The translations under genes and the position numbers were made by a program. 64,000 bases of DNA from Piscinibacter sp. HJYY11 (GTDB taxonomy: Bacteria; Pseudomonadota; Gammaproteobacteria; Burkholderiales; Burkholderiaceae_C), in NCBI RefSeq assembly GCF_016735515.1, contig NZ_JAERQZ010000001.1, positions 3,026,746 through 3,090,745 on the forward strand, in the 5' to 3' direction. Below the pieces are notes generated by a model that was given only the letters and a program-made list of their open reading frames with translations, did no database searches and was not told the origin of the DNA. Of the stretch, positions 43,380 to 55,668 are shown piece by piece; the first letter of the stretch is position 1; every line of letters begins with the position of its first letter.

Positions 43380-43801
43380 CACGCACCCACCAGATGCAGC
43401 ACCACCTCGCGCCGGTGCGGCCGCGTGCGGTGCTCCCACAGGTAGATGCCCTGCCAGGTGCCGAGCACCGGGCGCCCCTCGGCCAGCGGAATCGACAGCT
43501 GCACCGCGGTGAGCGCCGCGCGCACGTGCGCCGGCATGTCGTCGGGCCCTTCGTCCTGGTGGCGGAAAAGCGGGTCGCCATCCGGCACCAGGCGGGCGAA
43601 GAAGCGGTCGAGGTCGGCGCGCACGTCGGGGTCGGCGTTTTCCTGGATCACGAGGCTGGCGGAGGTGTGGCGCACGAAGACGGTCAGCAGCCCCTCGCGC
43701 AGGCCGCTGGCGGCCACCCACTCGGCCACCGGATGGGTGATCTCGACGAGACCGCGGCCGCGGGTGGCAATGTGGAGCGTGGTGCGGGTCTGCTGCAGCA
43801 T
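43379..43801 (-). CDS. YjbQ / UPF0047 family protein
   Basis: A 140-residue protein of the YjbQ family (secondary thiamine-phosphate-synthase-like activity reported for E. coli YjbQ; natural role unclear). Family signature: VFVRHTSASLVIQENADPDV, RADLDRFFARLVP, and AHVRAALTAVQLSIPLAEGR...LGTWQGIYLWEHR. The His and Asp/Glu residues around the putative active site are kept. ATG 43801 is used; a TTG four codons upstream is possible. Confidence 0.9.
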   Translation of the reverse strand: MLQQTRTTLHIATRGRGLVEITHPVAEWVAASGLREGLLTVFVRHTSASLVIQENADPDVRADLDRFFARLVPDGDPLFRHQDEGPDDMPAHVRAALTAVQLSIPLAEGRPVLGTWQGIYLWEHRTRPHRREVVLHLVGA

Positions 43802-43870
43802 GGTGGCCTGCAAGATTACGCCAGACCGGGCATGCTGGCGGCCGCTGCGTCATCTTCACGACACCATTGC

Positions 43871-44902
43871 ATGGACTCTCTCTCCCAGATCGCCCTCGGC
43901 GCCTCGGTCGGCATCGCGGTCATGTGCGGCTCGCGGGCCGCCGGCAGCCGCCGCACCGCGGTTTGGAAACCGGCGTTGTGGGGTGCCGTGTGCGGCACCC
44001 TGCCCGACCTCGATGTCTTCGTCGACCACGGCGACGCCATCCGCAACATGGTGCTGCACCGCTCGGAGTCGCACGCGCTCTTCTGGCTCAGCGTGCTCTC
44101 GCTGCCGCTGGCGGCGCTCATCGCGAGGCTGCACGGCGAGTGGGCGTCCTGGCGCCGCTGGTGGCTGGCGGTGTGGCTGATGCTCGTGACCCACCCGCTG
44201 CTCGATGCGATGACGGTCTACGGCACGCGACTGCTGCTGCCCTTCACCGACCAGCCGTATGGGGTGGGCAGCATCTTCATCATCGACCCGCTGTACACCG
44301 TGCCGCTGCTGGTGGGCGGGCTGTGGGCGCTGTTCGCGCGCGGCAGCGCGGCCGGCTTGAAGGCGAATGCCGCGGGGCTGGTGCTCAGCACCGCCTACCT
44401 CGCGTGGAGCGCCCTGGCCCAGGCTCACGTCGAGCGCATCGCCCGTGAGTCGCTGCAAGCGCAGGGCGTGAAGGCGACGCAGGTGCTGGTCACGCCCACC
44501 GCCTTCAACACCGTGCTCTGGCGCGTGGTGGCGATCGAAGGCGACCGCTACCACGAGGGCTTCCGCTCGCTGCTCGACGGGGCGCGGCCGATGCAGTTCG
44601 ACGCCTTCCTGCGCGGCCTGTCGCTCATGCCCGCGCTGCAGCCGATCGAGGGCGTGCAACGGGTCGCCGACTTCAGCCGCGGCTACTTCAAGCTGCACGA
44701 GGAGGGCGCCCGGCTCGTCATCACCGACCTGCGCATGGGGCAGGAGCCGACCTACACCTTCAGCTTCGCGGTCGCCGAGCGGCACAGCCAGGCCGCACCG
44801 CTGCAGCCGCCCGTTGCCCAGGGCCGCAGGCCCGATCCGCAGCGGGCCCTGCCATGGCTGTGGCGACGGGCGCTGGGGGAACCGCTGCCGCCACCGCGCT
44901 GA
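43871..44902 (+). CDS. YdjM/YfhO-type membrane-bound putative metal-dependent hydrolase
   Basis: A 343-residue protein with the N-terminal DUF457/YdjM membrane domain: MDSLSQIALGASVGIAV, LWGAVCGTLPDLDVFVDHGD (His/Asp cluster typical of the family), MVLHRSESHALFWLSVLSLP and LVTHPLLDAMTVYGTRLLLP, with the conserved HR...SH and H-P-x-x-D motifs that probably bind metal. About six transmembrane helices are followed by a soluble C-terminal domain (~185-343). In E. coli YdjM is a LexA-regulated membrane protein; the function is unknown. It is divergent from yjbQ across 69 bp. The 236 bp after it hold no convincing gene. Confidence 0.8.
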   Translation: MDSLSQIALGASVGIAVMCGSRAAGSRRTAVWKPALWGAVCGTLPDLDVFVDHGDAIRNMVLHRSESHALFWLSVLSLPLAALIARLHGEWASWRRWWLAVWLMLVTHPLLDAMTVYGTRLLLPFTDQPYGVGSIFIIDPLYTVPLLVGGLWALFARGSAAGLKANAAGLVLSTAYLAWSALAQAHVERIARESLQAQGVKATQVLVTPTAFNTVLWRVVAIEGDRYHEGFRSLLDGARPMQFDAFLRGLSLMPALQPIEGVQRVADFSRGYFKLHEEGARLVITDLRMGQEPTYTFSFAVAERHSQAAPLQPPVAQGRRPDPQRALPWLWRRALGEPLPPPR

Positions 44903-45138
44903 GCGCCGCCACACCGCCAAAGCCGACACCGCTCGCCGGGAATGGGCCCGAGCGCTATGCTCGGCGCGTGGACACCACCGCCATCGCCTCCCATGCCCGT
45001 CTGGCCCCGCTGGCCATGACCTTCGGGGAGCACTTGGCCGCCTCCGTGCGCGGCCTGCCCTGCGCGCCGCCCGGTCGTTGAGCGCCCGGCAGTTCTCCGT
45101 GAACTGCGTCCTCAACACCTCACGCACAGGAGCACACC

Positions 45139-46230
45139 ATGCCCGATCTCTTCGACAACCCCATGGGACTGATGGGGTTCGAGTTCGTCGAATTCGCCTC
45201 GCCCACGCCCAACACCCTGGAGCCGCTCTTCGAGCAGATGGGCTTCAGCCTCGTCGCCCGCCACCGCAGCAAGGACGTGCTGCTCTACCGCCAGGGCGAC
45301 ATCAACTTCATCGTCAACCGCGAGCCTAAGAGCCTGGCCGGCTACTTCGCCGCCGAGCACGGGCCGAGCGCGTGTGCGATGGCCTTCCGCGTGAAGGACT
45401 CGCACAAGGCCTACTACCGCGCGATCGAGCTCGGCGCGCAGCCGGTCGACGTGCCCACCGGGCCGATGGAGCTGAAGCTGCCGGCGATCAAGGGCATCGG
45501 CGGTGCGCCGCTGTACCTCATCGACCGCTATGAAGATGGCAAGAGCATCTACGACATCGACTTCGAGTTCCTGCCCGCCTACGAGGACCCAGTGGCGCGC
45601 CACCCCAGAGGCCACGGCTTCAAGATCATCGACCACCTCACGCACAACGTGTACCGCGGGCGCATGGCCTTCTGGGGTGGTTTCTACGAGAAGCTCTTCA
45701 ACTTCCGCGAGATCCGCTACTTCGACATCAAGGGCGAGTACACGGGCCTCACCAGCCGCGCGATGACGGCGCCCGACGGGCTGATCCGCATCCCGCTTAA
45801 CGAAGAGGCGGGCAAGGGCTCGGGCCAGATCGAAGAGTTCCTGATGAAGTTCAACGGCGAGGGCATCCAGCACATCGCGCTGCTGACCGACGACCTGATC
45901 GCAAGCGTCGACGCGCTGCAGCTCGCGGGCGTGAAGCTGCAGACCGCGCCGAACGACATCTATTACGAGATGCTGGCCGAGCGACTGCCCGGCCACGGCG
46001 AGCCGGTGAAGGAACTGCAGACACGCGGCATCCTGCTCGACGGCAGCACGGCCAACGGCGAGAAGCGCCTGCTGCTGCAGATCTTTTCGCAGAACCTGCT
46101 GGGCCCCGTGTTCTTCGAGTTCATCCAGCGCAAGGCCGACGAGGGCTTCGGCGAAGGCAATTTCAAGGCACTGTTCGAATCGCTGGAGCGCGACCAGATC
46201 CGCCGCGGCGCATTGAAAGTCGAGGTCTGA
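45139..46230 (+). CDS. hppD: 4-hydroxyphenylpyruvate dioxygenase
   Basis: Fe(II) dioxygenase that turns 4-hydroxyphenylpyruvate into homogentisate in tyrosine degradation. The 363-residue protein has the three iron ligands in their usual settings: His in [13 protein letters not shown] (~160), His in [11 protein letters not shown] (~240) and Glu in [11 protein letters not shown] (~320). The C-terminal gate helix region [19 protein letters not shown] is normal. AGGAG lies 7 bp before the ATG. A VOC-family gene follows after 2 bp. The homogentisate pathway enzymes (hmgA, fahA, maiA) are not in the window. Confidence 0.96.
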   Translation: MPDLFDNPMGLMGFEFVEFASPTPNTLEPLFEQMGFSLVARHRSKDVLLYRQGDINFIVNREPKSLAGYFAAEHGPSACAMAFRVKDSHKAYYRAIELGAQPVDVPTGPMELKLPAIKGIGGAPLYLIDRYEDGKSIYDIDFEFLPAYEDPVARHPRGHGFKIIDHLTHNVYRGRMAFWGGFYEKLFNFREIRYFDIKGEYTGLTSRAMTAPDGLIRIPLNEEAGKGSGQIEEFLMKFNGEGIQHIALLTDDLIASVDALQLAGVKLQTAPNDIYYEMLAERLPGHGEPVKELQTRGILLDGSTANGEKRLLLQIFSQNLLGPVFFEFIQRKADEGFGEGNFKALFESLERDQIRRGALKVEV

Positions 46231-46232
46231 CG

Positions 46233-46767
46233 ATGGAACTGAAAACCGAACGCATCCACCACGTCGCCTACCGCTGCAAGGACGCGAAGGAGACGGTGCT
46301 GTGGTACGAGAAGATGCTCAACTTCAAGTTCCAGCTCGCCATCGCCGAAGACCGCGTGCCGTCGACGAAGGAGCCCGACCCGTACATGCACGTCTTCCTC
46401 GACGCGGGCGGCGGCAACGTGCTGGCCTTCTTCGAGCTGCCGACCAAGGCACCGATGGGTCGCGACCCCAACACGCCCGAGTGGGTGCAGCACATCGCCT
46501 TCCGCGTGAAGGACCGGGAGACGCTGCTCGCCTACAAGGCTCACCTGGAAGCGCAGGGGGTCAGCGTGCTGGGCGTCACCGACCACGGTGCCTTCCACTC
46601 GATCTACTTCTTCGACCCCAACGGCCACCGCGTGGAGCTCGCCTGCCCCGACCCGGAGGAAGAGGCCACGATCAGGCGCCTCGACGCGGTGAAGTGGGAC
46701 ATGCTCGAAGAGTGGAGCCGCACGAAGCGCGCGCCCAAGCACGCGGACTTCCTGCACTCGCGCGAGT

Positions 46768-46778
<11 letters not shown>
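46233..46778 (+). CDS. VOC-superfamily (glyoxalase/extradiol-like) protein
   Basis: A 181-residue single-copy VOC protein: RIHHVAYRCKDAKETVLWYE (His near residue 9), VLAFFELPTKAP, WVQHIAFRVKDRETLLAY (His near 86) and SIYFFDPNGHRVELACPD (Glu near 135) give the His-His-Glu metal set of extradiol-type dioxygenases and glyoxalases. Co-transcribed with hppD (2-bp gap), so it may act on an aromatic or 2-oxo acid metabolite; the reaction is unknown. Its end overlaps the convergent monooxygenase gene by 11 bp. Confidence 0.85.
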
Positions 46779-48612
<1,834 letters not shown>

Positions 48613-48852
48613 ATATCAGCAGTACAAAACGGTGAAAGGTTTCAAATGTAAGGTATCCGCCTTAGGTTTTGCACCCGCTTTGCCGACTGAATTCGAGCTT
48701 CGTCCCTGCCTGATGGAACGTTGTGGGCATCACGTCACCCAGGTGACGTCGCTCATGCGACACGAGCGTTCGGGCTGGCGCTATTGAAGCCGGCAGAGGG
48801 TGTGCGTACCCTCGTCGCTTCTGCTGTTCCCACATCGAGAGAAGGACTCCCC

Positions 48853-49962
48853 ATGCCCACCACCGCACGCGCCGTCGTCGTCCGCGAAGTCAACGGCCCC
48901 ATCACCGTCGAGACGCTGCAGGTCAAGGACCCGGGCCCGAACGAGGTGCTCGTGAAGATGAGCGCCTGCGGCGTGTGCCACAGCGACCTCTCGGCCGCCA
49001 ACGGCACCATCCAGATGGCGCTGCCTTTGGTGCTGGGCCATGAGGGCGCCGGCACCATCACCGCCGTGGGGTCGGCGGTCACCGAGTTCAAGGTGGGCGA
49101 CCACGTGCTGAGCAGCTTCGTCAGCATGTGCGGCCGTTGCCGCTATTGCGCCACCGGCCGCCCGCAGCTGTGCGACCAGCCGGCGCGCAACGCGCTCGCC
49201 GCACCGGGGGCCACGCCCCGCTTCCAGTCCGACAAGGGCGAAGGCTTCAACGTGTTCGCCGCCTGCGGCGTGATGGCCGAGTACGCCACGCTCGCGGTCG
49301 ACAGCGTGGTCAAGATCGACCAGGAGATGCCGCTCGACAAGGCCTGCCTGGTGAGCTGCGGCGTGATGACCGGCGTGGGCGCGGCGCTCAACACCGCGCA
49401 GGTGCAGGCCGGCTCGATCTGCGTGGTGTTCGGTTGCGGCGGCGTGGGCCTCTCGGCCGTTCAAGGTTGCCGGATCGCGGGTGCCGCGATGATCGTTGCG
49501 GTCGACACCTCCGACCTCAAGCTGCAGATGGCCAAGGACATGGGCGCGACCCACACCGTCAACGCCAAGAGCGTGGACGACGTGGTGAAGGCGATCAAGA
49601 AGCTCACCGGCGGCGGCGCCGACTACGCCATCGAATGCGTGGGCGCCGGTGCGGTGGTGGCGCAGGCGGTGAACGTGCTGGCCAAGGGCGGCATGGCGGT
49701 CGCCGTGGGCGTGGCGGCGCTGGCCGACAGCGCACCGGTGAGCCCGCTGCTGCTGACCGCGATGGAGCGCACGCTCAAGGGCAGCTACTTCGGCTCGGCG
49801 CGCCCGCGCGAAGACTTCCCGCGCCTGATCAAGATGTACCGCAGCGGCCAGCTCAAGCTCGACGAGCTGATCACCAAGACCTACTCGGTGGCCGAGGCAC
49901 CGCAGGCCTTCGCCGACCTGGCCGAAGGGCGCAACGCGCGCGGCGTGATCCTGTTCGACTGA
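48853..49962 (+). CDS. Zinc-dependent alcohol dehydrogenase
   Basis: A 369-residue medium-chain dehydrogenase. Catalytic zinc residues lie in SACGVCHSDLS (Cys ~39) and PLVLGHEGAGTI (His-Glu ~62); the structural zinc set is CGRCRYCATGRPQLC (~93-107). The NAD-binding motif is VVFGCGGVGLSAVQGCRIAG (~193-212), with Asp near 219 (VAVDTS) favouring NAD. AAGGA precedes ATG 48853 by 7 bp; the frame extends upstream without a ribosome-binding site. Divergent from the Baeyer-Villiger-type monooxygenase, which may oxidise the ketone it forms. Confidence 0.92.
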   Translation: MPTTARAVVVREVNGPITVETLQVKDPGPNEVLVKMSACGVCHSDLSAANGTIQMALPLVLGHEGAGTITAVGSAVTEFKVGDHVLSSFVSMCGRCRYCATGRPQLCDQPARNALAAPGATPRFQSDKGEGFNVFAACGVMAEYATLAVDSVVKIDQEMPLDKACLVSCGVMTGVGAALNTAQVQAGSICVVFGCGGVGLSAVQGCRIAGAAMIVAVDTSDLKLQMAKDMGATHTVNAKSVDDVVKAIKKLTGGGADYAIECVGAGAVVAQAVNVLAKGGMAVAVGVAALADSAPVSPLLLTAMERTLKGSYFGSARPREDFPRLIKMYRSGQLKLDELITKTYSVAEAPQAFADLAEGRNARGVILFD

Positions 49963-49983
49963 CGGCTCTTCGACCGAGGCCGG

Positions 49984-50985
49984 TCAGTTGAACGTTGCCG
50001 GCGGTGCATAGTGCGCCGGCAATTCCCCCGTGAGCGACTGGAGGAAGGCGACGATGTCGCCGACCTCCTGCGCGCTCAACGTGCGGCCCAGCTGCACCTC
50101 GCCCATGATGCGCACCGCGTCGTCGAGCCTGTCGACCGAGCCGTCGTGGAAGTAGGGCGCCGTCTTCGCGATGTTGCGCAGCATCGCCACGCGGAAGACG
50201 TACTTGTCGCTCTCCTGCTTGGTGGCGTTGAAGCGGCCGAGGTCGGGCTTGGGTGAGCCGGTGGCGAGCCAGTAGTCCTTCACCACACCGAACTTCTGCA
50301 TCGTGTTGCCACCGAGCAGCGCACCGCTGTGGCAGCCCGCGCAGCCGGTGTGGATGAAGGTCTGCAGGCCGGAGCGCTCGCGTGCGCTCAGCGCTGCGTC
50401 GTCGCCTTGCAGGAAGGCATCGAAGCGGGACGGTGTGCGCAGCGTGCGCTGGTAGGCCTGCAGCGCACGCGCATAGCTCAGCGCGCTCACCGGGTCGGGC
50501 GCCTCGGGAAAGGCCGCGCGGAAGGCCGGCTCGTAGCCGTGCTGCTTCAGCGTGCTGCCGATCGCATCGGCCGCCGCAAATCCCATCGAGCCGCTGATCG
50601 ATCGCTCGGCCTGGTGCGCGCCATCGCGGCGGTCGCCGTACCAGCGCAGCACGCTCTGGTCCTGCGCCATGAACATCGGCTGCGAGTGCAGCGTCGTCGG
50701 TTCGCCGCGGGCGTTGATCGAGACCTTGCGGCGGTCGGCGCTGTGGTCGTCGCGCGAGTGGCAGCTGGCGCAGGCGGTCTTGCCGTCGAGCGAGAGGCGG
50801 CTGTCCCAGAAGAGGGCGCGCCCGAGCGTGGCGGCGGGCGCCTGCACCTCAGCCGCCTCGACCGGCTTCACCACGCCAAAGAGCGCACGGGCCTGCTCGC
50901 GCAGCGGCCCGACGGCCGGGCCGGGGGGCGTGGGCGCTGCGCAGGCGGCGAGCAGCAGGGCCAAGGTGGTGGCGAGGGTCTTCAT
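49984..50985 (-). CDS. Di-haem cytochrome c peroxidase (MauG/CcpA family) lipoprotein
   Basis: A 333-residue periplasmic peroxidase. The N-terminus is a lipoprotein signal (TTLALLLAACAAP, Cys15). Two haem-binding C-x-x-C-H sites, CASCH (~72) and CAGCH (~216), define the N- and C-terminal haem domains, and the Met/His region YVFRVAMLRNIAKTAPYFHDG is typical of CcpA/MauG. It reduces H2O2 with electrons from cytochrome c or oxidises protein residues; a partner cannot be named. AGGAGG lies 6 bp before ATG 50985. The long in-frame extension to 51516 is a shadow of the CDF gene. Confidence 0.92.
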   Translation of the reverse strand: MKTLATTLALLLAACAAPTPPGPAVGPLREQARALFGVVKPVEAAEVQAPAATLGRALFWDSRLSLDGKTACASCHSRDDHSADRRKVSINARGEPTTLHSQPMFMAQDQSVLRWYGDRRDGAHQAERSISGSMGFAAADAIGSTLKQHGYEPAFRAAFPEAPDPVSALSYARALQAYQRTLRTPSRFDAFLQGDDAALSARERSGLQTFIHTGCAGCHSGALLGGNTMQKFGVVKDYWLATGSPKPDLGRFNATKQESDKYVFRVAMLRNIAKTAPYFHDGSVDRLDDAVRIMGEVQLGRTLSAQEVGDIVAFLQSLTGELPAHYAPPATFN

Positions 50986-51082
50986 GGCAGCCTCCTTCGG
51001 CAAGGCACGACATCGTAGGAAGCAACGGCGCGCAGGGCGATCACTTGATCTAGGGGCCCTGTTTTTCGTTAGGCTTGGGGCC

Positions 51083-52015
51083 GTGATCCTGCGCACGCCT
51101 CCTGACGACCACGCCAACGACCACCCCGGCGTGACCCCCGCCGACCGCGCCCGTGCAGCGTCGCGCAGCACCTGGGTCAGCGTCGTCGTCAACCTGGTGC
51201 TCACCACCGCCCAGATCGCCATCGGCCTGAGCGCCCGTTCGCAGGCGCTGGTGGCCGACGGGCTGCATTCGCTGTCGGACCTGGTCTCCGACTTCGTGGT
51301 CATCTTCGTCAACCGGCACAGCCACAAGGGCGCCGATGCCGAGCACCCGTATGGCCACCAGCGATTCGAGAACGCGGCCACGCTGCTGCTGGGCGCGCTG
51401 CTGATGAGCGTGGGCGCGGGCATGCTGTGGTCGGCGGTGGAGCAGCTCTCATCGCCCTCGGGGGCGAGCGTGCAGATGCCCGCGCTGTGGATGGCACTCG
51501 GCACGCTCGTCGCCAAGGAGCTGCTCTTTCGCTACCTGCTGCGCGTGGCCAAGCGGCTCAAGTCGAGCATGCTGGTCGCCAACGCCTGGCACGCCCGCTC
51601 CGACGCCGCAAGCTCGCTGGTGGTGGCGGTGGGCATCGGCGGCAGCCTCGCCGGCTATCCCTTCCTCGATGCGGTGGCGGCGCTGGTCGTCGGCCTGATG
51701 GTCCTGCGCATGGGCTGGCGCTACGGCTGGGGCTCGCTCAACGACCTGATGGACCACGCGGTCGACCAGGAAGAGGTCGACGCGATCCGCGCCACGCTGG
51801 CCGCCACGGCGGGTGTGGCCGGCGTGCACGACGTGCGCACGCGCAAGATGGGCGACATGGTGCTGGTCGATGCGCACCTCGAGGTCGACGCCACGCTCAG
51901 CGTGGAGGCCGGCCACGCGATCGCGGTGGCGGCACGCGAGCAGGTGCTGCAGCAGCACCACCGCGTGCTCAACGTGATGACGCACGTGGACCCCTGGCGC
52001 GCCGCGGCGCCCTGA
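51083..52015 (+). CDS. Cation diffusion facilitator metal transporter
   Basis: A 310-residue CDF antiporter exporting divalent metals (zinc, cobalt, iron or manganese). Metal-site residues: ALVADGLHSLSDLVSDFVVI (H-x-x-x-D in helix 2) and ANAWHARSDAASSLVVAVGI (H-x-x-x-D in helix 5). The C-terminal cytoplasmic domain is VHDVRTRKMGDMVLVDAHLE. The spelling of helix 2 suggests Zn/Fe rather than Mn, which is weak inference. The start is probably GTG 51083, 97 bp from the divergent peroxidase gene; the frame is open far upstream without a better start. Confidence 0.9.
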   Translation: MILRTPPDDHANDHPGVTPADRARAASRSTWVSVVVNLVLTTAQIAIGLSARSQALVADGLHSLSDLVSDFVVIFVNRHSHKGADAEHPYGHQRFENAATLLLGALLMSVGAGMLWSAVEQLSSPSGASVQMPALWMALGTLVAKELLFRYLLRVAKRLKSSMLVANAWHARSDAASSLVVAVGIGGSLAGYPFLDAVAALVVGLMVLRMGWRYGWGSLNDLMDHAVDQEEVDAIRATLAATAGVAGVHDVRTRKMGDMVLVDAHLEVDATLSVEAGHAIAVAAREQVLQQHHRVLNVMTHVDPWRAAAP

Positions 52016-52018
52016 GGC

Positions 52019-54208
52019 TCAGCCGCCGCGCCCGAGGATCCAGCGCAGGAGCCGCGGGCGGGCCGCGCTGGTGCTGCCTTCCACGTCGTCGACCGCGATC
52101 ACCCGCTCGGCGGCGCGCAGGTAGGCGAGCGCGGCCGCCGGGCGACTGGAGCGGCTCGCCACCGCTTCGAGCGATGCGCTGCGGCGCAGGGCGCGGTTGA
52201 GCTCGTCGACCTCGTCGCCGACTGCCCGGGCCGCGTCGAGCGCGTCCATGAGGTCGAGCAGGCCGCCGCTCCTGGGGCGCGAGACATCGGGGCAGAGGCG
52301 GCCCACCAGCGCCGGCTGCGTGCGCAAGGCCTCGGCCAGGGCGAGCGTGTCCTGGTCGCGCAAGGGCGCGAAGCTCCCGGTGCCGCGCAGCCACAGCGGC
52401 GACAGCGAGCGCAGCGCCCCGGTGGGCAGGTTGGCGTGCAGCTCGCGCAGCAGGCTCGCGGCGTGGTGCAGCTGCTCGCGGATGGCAGCGCGTGCGAACG
52501 GCAGCATCGCCGGGTCGTCCTCCGTCTCGAAACGCCACACGCAGGCCGCCGCCAGGTAGAGGTGCGACAGCGCATCGCCGAGCCGCGCCGACAGCAGCTC
52601 CATGCGCTTGAGCTGGCCGCCGAGCAGGCCCATCGCGAGGTCGGCGCTCAGCGCGTATTGCGCCGACAGCCTGGCGATGCGGCGCGCCTCGGGCTTCAGC
52701 GCCTCGGGCACACGCCCGCGCAGCGGCGCGTGCACCACGCTGCGCCAGAGGTTGCGCAGCACGTGGCCGGCATGGCCCAGCAGTGCGCGGCCGAGCGCGG
52801 CTTCGTCGTGTCGTTCCACCGCCGCCATCTCGCGAAGCACCTGCGGGTGGCAACGGGTCGCGCCCTGGCCGAAGATGATGAGCGCACGCGACAGCAGGTT
52901 GGCGCCTTCGACCGTGATCGCGATCGGCGCGTGGCGGTACGACACGCCGAGCAGGTTCTTCGGGCCGGCGACGATGCCCTTGCCGCCCAACACGTCCATG
53001 CCGTCGGTGACGGCGCGGCGGCCGGCTTCGGTGAGCTGCACCTTGAGGATGGCGCTGGCCACGCTCGGGCGCTCGCCGGCATCGAGCGCGGCAGCGGTGT
53101 AGCGGCGCGCGGCGTCGGTGGCGTAGAGGCGCGCGGCCATGCCGGCGGTGATGCCCGCGATGGCGTGGAACTTCCCGATCGGCAGGCCGAACTGCTCGCG
53201 CACCTGGCCGTAGCCGTTGACGACGAAGAGCGCGGTCTGCTGCATCGCCGCGCCAAGCGCAGGCAGCGAGATGGCGCGGCCCGCGGCCAGGCACTCCATC
53301 AGCATGCGCCAGCCCTGGCCCACCTGCGGCTCGCCGCCGATGACCCAGTCCATCGGCACGAACACGTCTTCACCGCGCACCGGGCCGTTCATGAAGGCCG
53401 AGTCCATCGGGCGGTGGCGGCGGCCGACCTGCAGGCCGGGCGTGGGCACCGGCAGCAGCGCGCAGGTGATGCCGAGGTCCTGCCGGCCTTCGGGGCGGCG
53501 CTCGTCGACCGCCTGGAAGGCGAGGCCGACGACCGTCGCGACCGGGGCGAGCGTGATGTAGCGTTTGTCGAAGCGCACGAGGAAGCCGCGCACCGTGCGG
53601 CCATCGACCACGCGCTCGGTCAGCACGCCACGGTCGGGAATGGAGGCTGCATCAGAGCCCGCATAGGGCGAAGTGAGCGCAAAGCACGGGAGCTCGCGGC
53701 CATCGGCCAGGCGCGGCAGGTAGTGCTGCTTCTGCGTGTCGGTCCCATAGCGCAGCAGCAGCTCGGCCGGGCCCAGCGAGTTGGGCACCATCACCGTCAC
53801 CGCGCAGGCGACGTTGACGGTGGCGATCTTCGTCACCACTTCGGCATGGGCGGCGTGGCTGAAGCCGAGGCCGCCGTGCTCGCGCGGGATGATCATCCCG
53901 AAGAAGCGGTGCTTGCGCAGGAAATGCCACACCTCGGGCGGCAGGTCGCGCGCCTCGTCGATGGCATGGTCGTCGAGCATCGAGGCGAGTGTGCGCACCT
54001 CGTGGTCGATGAAGCGGCGCTCGGCGTCGGTCAGGCGCGGGGGCGCGCGGCGCATCAGCGCGTCGAAGTCGGGGCGGCCTGAAAAGAGATCGCCCTCGAA
54101 ACCGACGGTCCCGGCATCGAGGGCGGCGCGTTCGGTCTCGCCCATCGCAGGCAAGGCCCTTGAAAACGGCGCCATGGCGAGGCGCCCGATGAGGCGGTGC
54201 AGTCCCAT
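52019..54208 (-). CDS. fadE: Acyl-CoA dehydrogenase, FadE type
   Basis: First enzyme of fatty-acid beta-oxidation. The 729-residue protein is the long FadE form: N-terminal ACAD helices (EVWHFLRKHRFFGMIIPREHGGLGFS), middle beta domain (LPCFALTSPYAGSDAASIPD), FAD/substrate helices (QFGLPIGKFHAIAGITAGMA) and a C-terminal DUF1974 domain (~490-729). TVEGANLLSRALIIFGQGA carries the region of the catalytic Glu. It lacks the extra N-terminal transmembrane helices of E. coli FadE. Convergent with the CDF gene, 3 bp apart. A 74-bp spacer separates it from the atpE-like gene upstream. Confidence 0.93.
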   Translation of the reverse strand: MGLHRLIGRLAMAPFSRALPAMGETERAALDAGTVGFEGDLFSGRPDFDALMRRAPPRLTDAERRFIDHEVRTLASMLDDHAIDEARDLPPEVWHFLRKHRFFGMIIPREHGGLGFSHAAHAEVVTKIATVNVACAVTVMVPNSLGPAELLLRYGTDTQKQHYLPRLADGRELPCFALTSPYAGSDAASIPDRGVLTERVVDGRTVRGFLVRFDKRYITLAPVATVVGLAFQAVDERRPEGRQDLGITCALLPVPTPGLQVGRRHRPMDSAFMNGPVRGEDVFVPMDWVIGGEPQVGQGWRMLMECLAAGRAISLPALGAAMQQTALFVVNGYGQVREQFGLPIGKFHAIAGITAGMAARLYATDAARRYTAAALDAGERPSVASAILKVQLTEAGRRAVTDGMDVLGGKGIVAGPKNLLGVSYRHAPIAITVEGANLLSRALIIFGQGATRCHPQVLREMAAVERHDEAALGRALLGHAGHVLRNLWRSVVHAPLRGRVPEALKPEARRIARLSAQYALSADLAMGLLGGQLKRMELLSARLGDALSHLYLAAACVWRFETEDDPAMLPFARAAIREQLHHAASLLRELHANLPTGALRSLSPLWLRGTGSFAPLRDQDTLALAEALRTQPALVGRLCPDVSRPRSGGLLDLMDALDAARAVGDEVDELNRALRRSASLEAVASRSSRPAAALAYLRAAERVIAVDDVEGSTSAARPRLLRWILGRGG

Positions 54209-54282
54209 GCGGGCGAGCCTAGGGGGGCCCGCTCCGCTTGCGCGTCAGCGCTGCACGCGCCACGCCGTAGGACGATGGCGCG

Positions 54283-55595
<1,313 letters not shown>

Positions 55596-55668
55596 GGGGT
55601 ATGTGTCTTGCATGAGGGAAGGGCAAGCGTAAGCCAGAATCAACCCCGCCTCTCTCAGGAGCCGCCCC

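Noticed and set aside
44903..45138. Possible small gene (75 aa frame, 44854-45081) before hppD
   Set aside because: The frame overlaps the preceding gene's end, has no ribosome-binding site or recognisable domain; a 6-bp hairpin at 44948-44964 lacks a T-run. I see no supported feature here.
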